From the NCBI GenBank assembly GCA_002453475.1, contig DKGY01000081.1, positions 1 to 6,082 of the forward strand: a stretch of 6,082 bases of DNA. Direction: 5' to 3'. A program made the position numbers and the translations under genes. Shown here piece after piece: positions 1 through 5,921 of the stretch (its first letter is position 1; each line of letters begins with the position of its first letter). The stretch comes from Clostridium sp. UBA6758 (GTDB lineage Bacteria; Bacillota; Clostridia; Clostridiales; Clostridiaceae). The notes below the pieces were generated by a model. That model worked only from the letters and a program-made list of their open reading frames with translations. It did no database searches and was not told where the DNA came from.

Positions 1-53
1 AGTGCTTCATGTAATGAAATATTATATTTCATTACATGAAGCACTTATTTTTT
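1..53 (+). terminator. Perfect 45-base palindrome with T-run, probable terminator of an upstream gene
   Basis: Positions 1-22 and 24-45 are exact reverse complements around position 23. In RNA this gives arms of about 21 bp with a 3-base loop. It is followed by TA and six T (48-53), the layout of a rho-independent terminator reading rightwards. The stem is long and mostly AT, unlike the short GC-rich stems usual for terminators, so a small intergenic repeat is an alternative. The arms reach the window edge and may continue beyond it. The upstream gene is not visible. Confidence 0.6.
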
Positions 54-70
54 GAAAAACAAAAAAATAA

Positions 71-100
71 AAATATTATAGTAATAATTACCCATGAAAG
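71..100 (+). promoter_or_regulatory. Candidate sigma-E promoter of the spoIIIA operon
   Basis: AAATATT (71-77) resembles the sigma-E -35 box. After 15 bases, CATGAAAG (93-100) matches 5 of 8 positions of the sigma-E -10 box CATACAAT. The spacing is right and the site lies just upstream of spoIIIAA. Mother-cell sigma-E control of spoIIIA is established in Bacillus subtilis, which is why this box was sought; the -10 match alone is weak. A six-base inverted repeat (ATTACC 87-92, GGTAAT 100-105) flanks the proposed -10 and could be a regulator site. Confidence 0.35.
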
Positions 101-117
101 GTAATAACAATTAAGTA

Positions 118-129
118 AGAAAGGGTGAG
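118..129 (+). promoter_or_regulatory. Ribosome binding site deciding the spoIIIAA start
   Basis: The stretch AGAAAGGGTGAG carries a Shine-Dalgarno-like core whose GG lies 8 to 9 bases before ATG 134. The in-frame GTG at 125 lies inside this site and would leave no spacer, so ATG 134 is the better start. Confidence 0.7.
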
Positions 130-133
130 TTGC

Positions 134-1051
134 ATGATTACTAAAGATGTTTTAGATATACTATCTCCTTCTATTAGAACTGAAGTTATGAACTATGACC
201 ATGGTGGGAAGCTGCAGGAAATTAGATTAAAAGCTAACAAACCTCTCATATTCATAAGTAATAATAAGGAGATAAGAACAAGTTATAATACAAAACTAGA
301 GGACATAAAGATAATAATTCAAAAGATAAGTAGCTACTCTATATACGCTTTTGAGGAAGAAATCAAACAAGGGTATATAACTATTCAAGGTGGTCACAGA
401 GTTGGTATTTGTGGCACATGTGTTTTGGAAGGAAACTCTCTCAAGACTATAAAACACATATCTTCAATTAATATACGTATTGCACGAGAAGTAAGGGGAT
501 GTAGTGAGGGAATTCTACCTTTTATTATTAAGGATAATACCATATTAAACACTATAATAATATCTCCACCTAAATGTGGGAAGACAACTATATTAAGAGA
601 TTTATCAAGGGAGATATCTAATGGATTATCAAGATATGGGTTAAGTGGTAAAAATGTAGCTATCATTGATGAAAGAAGTGAAATTGGAGCTTGTTATAGA
701 GGGGTTCCTCAAATGGATGTAGGCATTAGGACTGATATATTGGATAATTGCCCGAAAAGTCAAGGTATAATTATGGCTATTAGAAGTATGGCTCCTCATA
801 TTATAATATGTGACGAAATAGGGACCTATAAGGATATGGAGAGTATTGTGGCAGCATTAAATTCAGGAGTAAATGTAATAACTACTATCCACGGATTTAA
901 TGAAAAAGACCTTTATAATAGACCAGTATTTAAAGAAATCTTAGAAAATAAAGTTTTTCAAAGAGCTGTAATTTTAAGTAATAAGTGTGGCATTGCAACC
1001 ATAGAATATATATATGATTTTACAAAAGGTGAGAAAGTAAGGGGGTGGTAA
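134..1051 (+). CDS. spoIIIAA: Stage III sporulation protein AA, secretion-type ATPase
   Basis: 305-residue cytoplasmic ATPase related to type II/IV secretion and pilus motor ATPases, close to the roughly 307 residues of the B. subtilis protein. It is thought to energise or assemble the SpoIIIA-SpoIIQ channel from the mother-cell side. The Walker A loop is SPPKCGKTT (144-152), with K150 and T151 as nucleotide-binding residues. A conserved acidic motif IDERSEI lies at 178-184, Walker B IIICDEIG at 223-230, and a TTIHG motif with His253 at 250-254. There is no signal peptide or membrane segment. The first Walker A position is Ser144 where the classical P-loop has Gly. The start is ATG 134, chosen from the ribosome binding site; an in-frame GTG at 125 would add three residues. 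It is the first gene of the operon, and spoIIIAB begins three bases after its stop. Assignment is secure from motifs and gene order. Confidence 0.96.
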   Translation: MITKDVLDILSPSIRTEVMNYDHGGKLQEIRLKANKPLIFISNNKEIRTSYNTKLEDIKIIIQKISSYSIYAFEEEIKQGYITIQGGHRVGICGTCVLEGNSLKTIKHISSINIRIAREVRGCSEGILPFIIKDNTILNTIIISPPKCGKTTILRDLSREISNGLSRYGLSGKNVAIIDERSEIGACYRGVPQMDVGIRTDILDNCPKSQGIIMAIRSMAPHIIICDEIGTYKDMESIVAALNSGVNVITTIHGFNEKDLYNRPVFKEILENKVFQRAVILSNKCGIATIEYIYDFTKGEKVRGW

Positions 1052-1054
1052 TAG

Positions 1055-1573
1055 ATGATAAAAGTAATAGGTTTTATTCTCATAGTAGCTTCATCTACTA
1101 TTTTAGGATTTTCCTATGGTGAGAAATTTAAAAAGCGAGTTAGGGAGTTAAAGGAATTCCAGCGAGGAGTGTATGTATTAAAGAATGAAATTAATTTTAC
1201 CCATGCATTACTTCCAGAAGCTCTTAATAAGGTTTATGAAAAATGTGAAGAACCCATAGCTGGAATTTTTAAGGAAGCGTCGGAATTACTTCTTAGTAAC
1301 GAAGAATGTGATGTAAATAGTTGTTTCATTCAAAGTCTAGATAAAAGAGTGGATAAATTGTCCTTAACTAAAGATGACCTAGGTATATTTTTAGATTTTA
1401 CTAAAAGCTTAGGAGAGATGGATATAGAAGGACATAATGATATGTTTGCACTGACTCTAGAAAATCTGGGAAAAGCAATTAAGAATGCCGAATATAACAT
1501 TGATAAAAATGTAAAGATGTATAGGTATCTAGGATTTTCCTTTGGTGCCATGATAGGAATTATTTTAATGTAA
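1055..1573 (+). CDS. spoIIIAB: Stage III sporulation protein AB, GspF-like membrane platform protein
   Basis: 172 residues, matching the family length of about 171. A hydrophobic segment lies at the N terminus (about 3-20) and another at the very C terminus (about 157-172). Between them is a charged, helical cytoplasmic domain. Conserved-looking family features are the LG-x-x-D stretch at 119-123 and the K-x-Y-R-x-LG motif at 154-160 entering the last membrane helix. The family resembles the cytoplasmic domain of type II secretion platform protein GspF, so it probably anchors the SpoIIIAA ATPase at the membrane; that role is inferred from homology. The G-rich ribosome binding site (1041-1048) lies inside the end of spoIIIAA and the gap is three bases, so translation is probably coupled. 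Confidence 0.95.
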   Translation: MIKVIGFILIVASSTILGFSYGEKFKKRVRELKEFQRGVYVLKNEINFTHALLPEALNKVYEKCEEPIAGIFKEASELLLSNEECDVNSCFIQSLDKRVDKLSLTKDDLGIFLDFTKSLGEMDIEGHNDMFALTLENLGKAIKNAEYNIDKNVKMYRYLGFSFGAMIGIILM

Positions 1574-1591
1574 GGAGGCGTATGAATTTTG
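1572..1591 (+). promoter_or_regulatory. Ribosome binding site and TTG start of spoIIIAC
   Basis: AAGGAGG (1572-1578) is ten bases from TTG 1589, acceptable spacing. The nearer ATG at 1582 is only three bases away and out of frame; it opens a 23-codon frame ending at 1653. The TTG is therefore the likely start. Confidence 0.7.
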
Positions 1592-1786
1592 TTAGATATA
1601 AGTATAATAGTGAAAATAGGTATAGTTGGAATAGTAATGATAGTTTTAGATAAGGTTTTAGATAGTGGAGGTAAAAAGGAGTATGCAGTCATTAGTAATT
1701 TAGCAGGAATAGTAATAATACTTATATTAGTGATTAGCTTAGTTTCAAAGTTATTCAATGCAATACAAACTTTATTTTACTTTTAG
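1589..1786 (+). CDS. spoIIIAC: Stage III sporulation protein AC, small two-helix membrane protein
   Basis: 65 residues with two hydrophobic helices (about 4-22 and 35-57) joined by a short polar loop containing SGGKKEY (26-32). Length and topology match SpoIIIAC (about 68 residues in B. subtilis). The family is required for the mother cell to forespore channel; its exact role is unsettled, though it shares a Pfam family with SpoIIIAD and probably forms part of the membrane base. Start is TTG, supported by AAGGAGG at 1572-1578 and by the conserved N-terminal LDIS sequence. It lies 15 bases after spoIIIAB and 9 before spoIIIAD, within the operon. Confidence 0.93.
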   Translation: MLDISIIVKIGIVGIVMIVLDKVLDSGGKKEYAVISNLAGIVIILILVISLVSKLFNAIQTLFYF

Positions 1787-1795
1787 GAGGAAGCT

Positions 1796-2179
1796 ATGGA
1801 TATTATCAAAATAGTATCCTTTGCACTAATAACTCTTCTTATTGTGATAATGGTAAAAAAGGAAAGACCAGATATTGCTCTTTTAATTAGCCTAATAGCA
1901 GGCATAATAGTATTTATGTTTTTAGTTAGTAAGCTAACCATAATAGTAAATTTCCTTCAAACCTTATCCAATAAAGCTAATATAGACATAGTGTACTTGG
2001 ATACAGTATTTAAAATTTTAGGTATCGCATATTTATCATCCTTTTGTAGTGAAATATGTAGAGATGCTGGTGAGAGTAGTATTGCATCAAAGGTAGAATT
2101 TGCCGGAAAAATATTAATTCTTACTCTTGCAATACCAATACTAATGGCTGTGATGCAAACAATATTAAAGATAATGTAG
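1796..2179 (+). CDS. spoIIIAD: Stage III sporulation protein AD, integral membrane protein
   Basis: 127 residues, slightly shorter than the roughly 133 of B. subtilis. Four hydrophobic segments can be seen at about 3-20, 27-50, 66-85 and 104-124. The conserved region CRDAGESSIASKVEFAGK (88-105) before the last helix is a hallmark of the family. It is a membrane component of the SpoIIIA channel, related to SpoIIIAC and probably acting with it and SpoIIIAE; the specific function is not known. A strong AGGAGG site (1785-1790) overlaps the spoIIIAC stop codon and lies five bases before the ATG, so the two genes are probably translationally coupled. Confidence 0.94.
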   Translation: MDIIKIVSFALITLLIVIMVKKERPDIALLISLIAGIIVFMFLVSKLTIIVNFLQTLSNKANIDIVYLDTVFKILGIAYLSSFCSEICRDAGESSIASKVEFAGKILILTLAIPILMAVMQTILKIM

Positions 2180-2187
2180 GTGTAAAT

Positions 2188-3342
2188 ATGAAAAAAAGTA
2201 TATTTATTTTAATAGTTATGATCATATTTTTAATTCCTATAAAAGCTTATGGCAATGATGAAGTAAATATAGATGATGAGCAAATGAGCAAAATAAATGG
2301 ACTATATGATTATATAAGTAATCTAGATACGGGAAGTGAATTACTAAAAGATATGTCTCCTAAGGAATTTGTACAAAGTTATATGAAAGGTGGACAAGAT
2401 TCTTTAGAAAGAAAAGAAATATTAAAGATGGCCTTAGGATATGTGTTTAAAGAAATAGTAGTATCTTTTAAAATAATAGGACAACTTATCATAATTGCTA
2501 TAGTTTGTGCACTGCTAAACAACCTACAAAATGCCTTTAGCAATGAAAAATTGTGTAATGTGGCATATTTTGCTTGCTTCTCAGTAATGATTATATTGAT
2601 TGCTCGAGGCTTTTATATAGGAGTGGAATTAACACAACAGGTTATAAATAGTATAAGTGATTTTATGGTAGCATTAATGCCAGTGCTAATAATGTTACTG
2701 GCAAGTGTAGGAAGTGTGAGTCAAGCAGTAGTAATGGATCCTATTATTATGGGTGTATGTACCTTAGGAACTAAGCTTTATTCATCTATAATCATACCTA
2801 TAATTTGTATGAGCTTTGTCTTAGACTTTGTAAATAACATATCTAGTGAATATAATATTAAGAATTTGACTAGTTTACTTAAAAAGTTTGCTCTATGGGT
2901 TCAAGGAATTTTTCTTACAATTTTTGTAGGTATCATTACAATAAGAGGAATTGTAGGAAATAGTTTTGATGTGGTAACCACAAAAACAGCTAAATTTGCC
3001 ATGGATAGTTTTATACCCGTAGTAGGTAAAACTTTATCTGATGCCTTTGCTACAGTGGCTAGCTACACTTTACTTTTAAAAAATTCAATTAGTTTATTAG
3101 GTGTAGTAGTACTTATATCTATAATTTTACTTCCTATAATAAAGATTTTTGTTATGGGATTCATGTATAAGCTTACTTCTGCATTATTACAACCAGTAAG
3201 TGATAGTAAGGTAACAAATATTATAGATGCAGCAGGGGGATCTCTCATGTTACTTGGTTCTTGTATTATATGTGTTAGTGTAATGTTTTTTATAATGATA
3301 ACTATAATAGCTGCCACAGGTAAAGGATTTATTCTAATGTAG
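2188..3342 (+). CDS. spoIIIAE: Stage III sporulation protein AE, polytopic membrane protein
   Basis: 384 residues, compared with about 399 in B. subtilis. It begins with a signal-peptide-like segment (lysines at 2-3, hydrophobic core 5-18, possible cleavage after A20-Y-G22). A polar extracytoplasmic stretch (about 23-90) follows, then several membrane helices at roughly 93-113, 122-146, 157-175, 188-212, 235-255, 300-328 and 351-376. It is the largest membrane part of the SpoIIIA complex and is thought to form part of the transport apparatus; this comes from family knowledge, with no catalytic motif visible. The ribosome binding site is weak (TAGGTG, overlapping the spoIIIAD stop), and the gap to spoIIIAD is 8 bases, so translation probably relies on coupling. 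Confidence 0.95.
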   Translation: MKKSIFILIVMIIFLIPIKAYGNDEVNIDDEQMSKINGLYDYISNLDTGSELLKDMSPKEFVQSYMKGGQDSLERKEILKMALGYVFKEIVVSFKIIGQLIIIAIVCALLNNLQNAFSNEKLCNVAYFACFSVMIILIARGFYIGVELTQQVINSISDFMVALMPVLIMLLASVGSVSQAVVMDPIIMGVCTLGTKLYSSIIIPIICMSFVLDFVNNISSEYNIKNLTSLLKKFALWVQGIFLTIFVGIITIRGIVGNSFDVVTTKTAKFAMDSFIPVVGKTLSDAFATVASYTLLLKNSISLLGVVVLISIILLPIIKIFVMGFMYKLTSALLQPVSDSKVTNIIDAAGGSLMLLGSCIICVSVMFFIMITIIAATGKGFILM

Positions 3343-3369
3343 GATACTAGATTAATTTATGTTAAAAGT

Positions 3370-3382
3370 AGGTGATGGAATG
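3370..3382 (+). promoter_or_regulatory. Ribosome binding site deciding the spoIIIAF start
   Basis: AGGTGA (3370-3375) is four bases before ATG 3380. The earlier in-frame ATG at 3359 has only a short AGGA about 14 bases upstream. The protein from 3380 starts MIEALGEW, which lines up with the N terminus of known SpoIIIAF proteins (a short lead followed by EW), so 3380 is preferred. Confidence 0.65.
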
Positions 3383-3976
3383 ATAGAAGCCTTAGGGGAA
3401 TGGATAATAACCATATGTGTGGCCATATTTTTTTCTACTGCAGTACAAATGATATTGCCAGATAATTCATTAAAAAAGTATTGTAATTTTGTTCTTGGAT
3501 TAATTGTCTTTGTAGTTATATTAAGTCCTATTTTAAAAATATTTAATGGAGATTTACAAATGAACAAAATAATTGAAGAGTCGTCAGAACTGGTATTCAA
3601 TGATCAAAGTGACAAAAATTATGAAGAATATAGACAGGCTAATATAAATAGTACCTTAGAAAGATTTAAAGAAAATTTAGAAAAGCAATGTATAGCTGAT
3701 TTAGAGAAAAATTTTAAAGGAGATCAATATAGTGCCAAGGTAGAAGCAGTTTATGATAATGAAAATAGCATTTTTCTAATTGAAAGAATAGAGATAGGAA
3801 TTAATGATGGTTCAGTGGAGAGGGTTAAAAAGGTGAAAATTGGGGATGAGTCAGTTCAAGTAGACAATCAAGATTCTTCAACAGATAAAAAATCAATAGA
3901 GGTTAGGAATTTTATTAGCTCTAACTACGATATAGATGAAGAAAATATATATGTATACAAGCTTAAGAATAATTAA
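3380..3976 (+). CDS. spoIIIAF: Stage III sporulation protein AF
   Basis: 198 residues from ATG 3380 (205 if ATG 3359 is used), close to the roughly 206 of B. subtilis. Two N-terminal membrane helices (about 9-26 and 35-53) are separated by the conserved segment with ILPDNSLKKY (25-34). The rest (about 60-198) is a soluble, charged domain predicted to face the space between the two forespore membranes. In the family this domain has a ring-building-motif-like fold, so it may take part in the channel stack; that is inference from homologues. It lies 37 bases after spoIIIAE and 35 before spoIIIAG. Confidence 0.93.
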   Translation: MIEALGEWIITICVAIFFSTAVQMILPDNSLKKYCNFVLGLIVFVVILSPILKIFNGDLQMNKIIEESSELVFNDQSDKNYEEYRQANINSTLERFKENLEKQCIADLEKNFKGDQYSAKVEAVYDNENSIFLIERIEIGINDGSVERVKKVKIGDESVQVDNQDSSTDKKSIEVRNFISSNYDIDEENIYVYKLKNN

Positions 3977-4011
3977 ACATAAATTTTAAATAGAAGTTTG
4001 GGGGGATAAAA

Positions 4012-4716
4012 GTGTCAAATAATCTTAAAAAAGTATTTGAGGATATTTTTAAGGGAAAAGGAGGTGAGAACAAACAGCAAGAGAAGGAGTCTAAACCTAC
4101 TATAGGCGAAAGTGGAAAAAAGCCTAAAGTAATTAATTCTAATCTATTAACAAATTTAGCTATAGTATTTTTAGTTGGAGTTTTACTATTAATAGTAGGA
4201 AGTATGTTTACAAAGGATAATAGTCCAAAGGGGAGTGACAGTGGCACTGCTAATGTAGTGGCAATGAGTGGTGATGAAATACAAAAGAATACAGACACTA
4301 AATCTTCTGCTGTAGATAAGGCTTATAAAGAGAAGATGCAGGAAGAATTAATTAGTTTATTAGAGAAAATAGAAGGCGTGGGTAAAGTTCACTCTATGAT
4401 TTACTTCGGAAGTGGACAAGAGCAGGTGCCAGTATTTAATGAAGAAACTTCTACTAGTGTTACAAATGAAAAGGACAACGGTGGTGGACAAAGAGAGATA
4501 ACACAAGAAAATGGTGGAAGTACTGTAGTTATGGAGAATAAGGAAAATGAACAACAACCATTTATAACAAAAACTTATAATCCAACTATTACAGGAATTT
4601 GTGTAGTAGCTGAAGGAGCTGGTGATTCAGTGACAGAATTAAGGATACGTCAAGCTGTAATTAAACTATTTGGTCTTTCAGATGATAAAGTACAGGTATA
4701 TCCTATGAAAAAGTAG
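4012..4716 (+). CDS. spoIIIAG: Stage III sporulation protein AG, ring-forming channel component
   Basis: 234 residues, about the family length (229 in B. subtilis). It has a basic cytoplasmic N terminus (1-44), one membrane helix (about 45-66) and an extracytoplasmic domain. Two parts of a ring-building fold like that of YscJ/FliF can be seen: EELISLLEKIEGVGKVHSMI (111-130) and the C-terminal ITGICVVAEGAG to the end (193-234). They are separated by a polar, Gly/Asn/Glu/Thr-rich insertion (about 136-190). In B. subtilis SpoIIIAG this insertion forms the extra beta structure of a large oligomeric ring, so this protein probably lines the channel. Start is GTG 4012, six bases after a G-run (4000-4005). 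Nothing suggests truncation. Confidence 0.95.
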   Translation: MSNNLKKVFEDIFKGKGGENKQQEKESKPTIGESGKKPKVINSNLLTNLAIVFLVGVLLLIVGSMFTKDNSPKGSDSGTANVVAMSGDEIQKNTDTKSSAVDKAYKEKMQEELISLLEKIEGVGKVHSMIYFGSGQEQVPVFNEETSTSVTNEKDNGGGQREITQENGGSTVVMENKENEQQPFITKTYNPTITGICVVAEGAGDSVTELRIRQAVIKLFGLSDDKVQVYPMKK

Positions 4717-4725
4717 CATATAAAT
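4696..4725 (+). promoter_or_regulatory. Possible internal sigma-E promoter before spoIIIAH
   Basis: GTATATC (4696-4702), a 15-base spacer and CATATAAA (4718-4725) match most positions of the sigma-E boxes (-10 six of eight), a better -10 than the one found upstream of spoIIIAA. It spans the spoIIIAG stop codon, 34 bases before spoIIIAH. I recall that an internal promoter needed for late genes has been reported in the B. subtilis spoIIIA locus. AT-rich DNA makes chance matches common. Confidence 0.3.
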
Positions 4726-4758
4726 GTGATATAAATAAAAAATTCGGGGGGAACTATA

Positions 4759-5247
4759 ATGAATAAAAAACAAACTATAATTATCTCTTCACTAGTAGTA
4801 TTAATTTTATTTGCAGGTTATTTAGCAACTCAAGTAAATGGACCACTTTATGTAAGTAATGAAAAGAGTGGTGATGGAACTGCAGTTAGTGCATCAACTA
4901 ATTCAAATTATTTTACAGAAGCAAGATTGCAACGTGATAACAATGCAACTAAAACTCTTCAAACTTTAAAGGCTTTATTAGATGATGAAAGTACTCCACA
5001 AGATCAAAAGGCAGAGGCTGCTGATGAATATAAGAATTTAGCACTTCAATCTGATAAAGAAGTTAAAATTGAATTAGCTCTTAAAGCTCAAGGATTTGAA
5101 GAAGCTCTTTGTACTTTAGACAAAGAAAAGGCTACAGTGATAATTAAACATGAAGGCGAACTTTCAGACCAACAAGTTAGACAAATCAAAGATGTAGTTA
5201 TGAGTAAAGCTGATATAAAAGATATAGAAATAAAAGTAGCTGAATAG
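4759..5247 (+). CDS. spoIIIAH: Stage III sporulation protein AH, SpoIIQ partner
   Basis: 162 residues with a short lysine-containing cytoplasmic tip, one membrane helix (about 6-24), a polar linker (about 33-55) and an extracytoplasmic alpha/beta domain. That domain is related to the YscJ/FliF ring-building fold. It includes an amphipathic helical part (52-98, with the characteristic YFTEARLQRD at 51-60) and a C-terminal region ending in alternating beta/helix (124-162). SpoIIIAH in the mother-cell membrane binds forespore SpoIIQ and bridges the two cells. At 162 residues it is much shorter than B. subtilis SpoIIIAH (about 218), mainly in the linker; I take this as a clostridial form and see no damage. 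A GGGGGGAA ribosome binding site precedes ATG 4759. It is the last operon gene, 42 bases after spoIIIAG, and a terminator follows. Confidence 0.94.
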   Translation: MNKKQTIIISSLVVLILFAGYLATQVNGPLYVSNEKSGDGTAVSASTNSNYFTEARLQRDNNATKTLQTLKALLDDESTPQDQKAEAADEYKNLALQSDKEVKIELALKAQGFEEALCTLDKEKATVIIKHEGELSDQQVRQIKDVVMSKADIKDIEIKVAE

Positions 5248-5264
5248 CAAAAATTATTTTGTTT

Positions 5265-5299
5265 TTAAAAACAGTAGAGTTAAAATCTGCTGTTTTTAA
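5265..5299 (+). terminator. Probable terminator of the spoIIIA operon
   Basis: Positions 5265-5278 pair with 5286-5299 in a 14-bp stem with one T:G wobble around a 7-base loop. The stem core is ACAGTAGA against TCTGCTGT, flanked by five A on the left and five T on the right (5293-5297). It starts 18 bases after the spoIIIAH stop. The flanking A and T runs would let it work in both directions. Confidence 0.8.
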
Positions 5300-5309
5300 T
5301 ATATTTATA

Positions 5310-5337
5310 GGGTAATATTTATAAAAGTGGGTAATAT
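5310..5337. repeat. Tandem GGGTAATAT repeat upstream of the Asp23/Gls24 promoter
   Basis: Two exact copies of GGGTAATAT (5310-5318 and 5329-5337) are 19 bases apart start to start, roughly two helical turns. They lie 30 to 57 bases upstream of the -35 box of the next gene. They might be an operator for a dimer bound on one DNA face; no regulator is known to me for this motif. Confidence 0.35.
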
Positions 5338-5366
5338 AAAAATAATGAGTATTTCTATTATAAAAT

Positions 5367-5395
5367 TTGTAAAAGAAATTGTTATCTGATATAAT
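5367..5395 (+). promoter_or_regulatory. Sigma-A promoter with extended -10 for the Asp23/Gls24 gene
   Basis: TTGTAA (5367-5372), a 17-base spacer and a perfect TATAAT (5390-5395), with TG at 5387-5388 giving an extended -10. Transcription would start near 5402, leaving a leader of about 34 bases. It lies after the spoIIIA terminator, so this gene should be expressed independently in growing cells. Confidence 0.8.
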
Positions 5396-5435
5396 ATGAA
5401 TATTATTAATCACACTGGTAAGGGGGTAGTGAATT

Positions 5436-5834
5436 ATGGAAGAAAATATATTAAATGAAGTTCCTACAGAGGAAGAAGTTGGTATAGTAAGAATATCTGA
5501 CGAAGTTATTGGTGTAATAGCTAGTCTTGCAGCATCAGAAATAGAAGGTGTTGCAGGTATGAGTGCTGGATTAGTAGAAGATATAAGTAAGAAGCTCACT
5601 GGTAAAAAGAATGTATCAAAGGGCGTTAAAGTAACTATGGATAATGATTCTGCAGTAATAGATTTACATATGTCCGTGGAGTACGGTATAAAGATACCGG
5701 ATATGTGTTTAAAGGTGCAGAAAAACGTTAAAAGTACTGTTGAAACTATGACAGGTTTAAATGTATCATTAGTTAATATTAACGTTCAGAATATTATATT
5801 TCCTAAGATGAACAAAGAAGAGGAAATAGAGTAA
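5436..5834 (+). CDS. Asp23/Gls24 family protein (YqhY-like)
   Basis: 132 residues, soluble, without signal peptide or membrane helix. Family features are VRISDEVIGVIASLAASEIEGVAGM (18-42), then a beta-rich part (64-86, ending in SVEYGIKIP 80-88), an amphipathic helix with VQKNVKSTVETMTGL (94-108), and the final strand VSLVNINVQNIIFP (110-123). The acidic ends (2-15 and 127-132) are typical. In B. subtilis the equivalent gene, yqhY, lies near spoIIIA behind accB and accC and is linked to control of acetyl-CoA carboxylase; members elsewhere are envelope-stress proteins. Here accB and accC are not between it and spoIIIAH. It has its own promoter, an AAGGGGG ribosome binding site (5420-5426) and a terminator, so it looks monocistronic. 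Family assignment is firm; the YqhY role is inferred from position. Confidence 0.9.
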   Translation: MEENILNEVPTEEEVGIVRISDEVIGVIASLAASEIEGVAGMSAGLVEDISKKLTGKKNVSKGVKVTMDNDSAVIDLHMSVEYGIKIPDMCLKVQKNVKSTVETMTGLNVSLVNINVQNIIFPKMNKEEEIE

Positions 5835-5838
5835 TTTT

Positions 5839-5865
5839 AAACACCCTCTAGTGAAGAGGGTGTTT
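5839..5865 (+). terminator. Terminator of the Asp23/Gls24 gene
   Basis: A perfect 11-bp stem (5839-5849 with 5855-5865) has the GC-rich core CACCCTCT and a 5-base loop. It begins four bases after the stop codon. The T stretch after the GC core is only three bases (5863-5865), inside the stem. An AT-rich flank on the left could support termination from the other direction as well. Confidence 0.8.
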
Positions 5866-5921
5866 CCATGTGTAAAATTAATTTATAGAATGTTATGATG
5901 TGGAGTTTAATTTCAATTTTA

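Noticed and set aside
1..45. CRISPR-type or attachment-site reading of the palindrome
   Set aside because: Only a single palindrome is present, with no repeat-spacer series and no integrase or tRNA nearby.
54..63. AAAAACAAAA close to the SpoIIID binding pattern
   Set aside because: The last position fails, and A-rich DNA like this gives such matches by chance.
1330..1758. Minus-strand open frame of 142 codons across spoIIIAB and spoIIIAC, and other minus-strand frames in the operon
   Set aside because: They lie opposite clearly conserved genes, have no ribosome binding sites that I can see, and their translations resemble no family I know.
3954..3985. Sigma-E-like -10 boxes before spoIIIAG (TATACAAG at 3954 and CATAAATT at 3978)
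   Set aside because: Neither has a -35-like box at the required 13 to 16 base spacing.
5311..5321. GGTAATATTTA fits the forespore sigma-F/sigma-G -10 pattern GGNNANANTNW
   Set aside because: No convincing -35 box lies 14 to 16 bases upstream; that stretch is the stem of the spoIIIA terminator.
5198..5599. Minus-strand open frame over the spoIIIAH end, the intergenic gap and the Asp23/Gls24 start
   Set aside because: It covers a terminator, a strong promoter and parts of two real genes, and its translation is low-complexity Ile/Tyr/Asn sequence.
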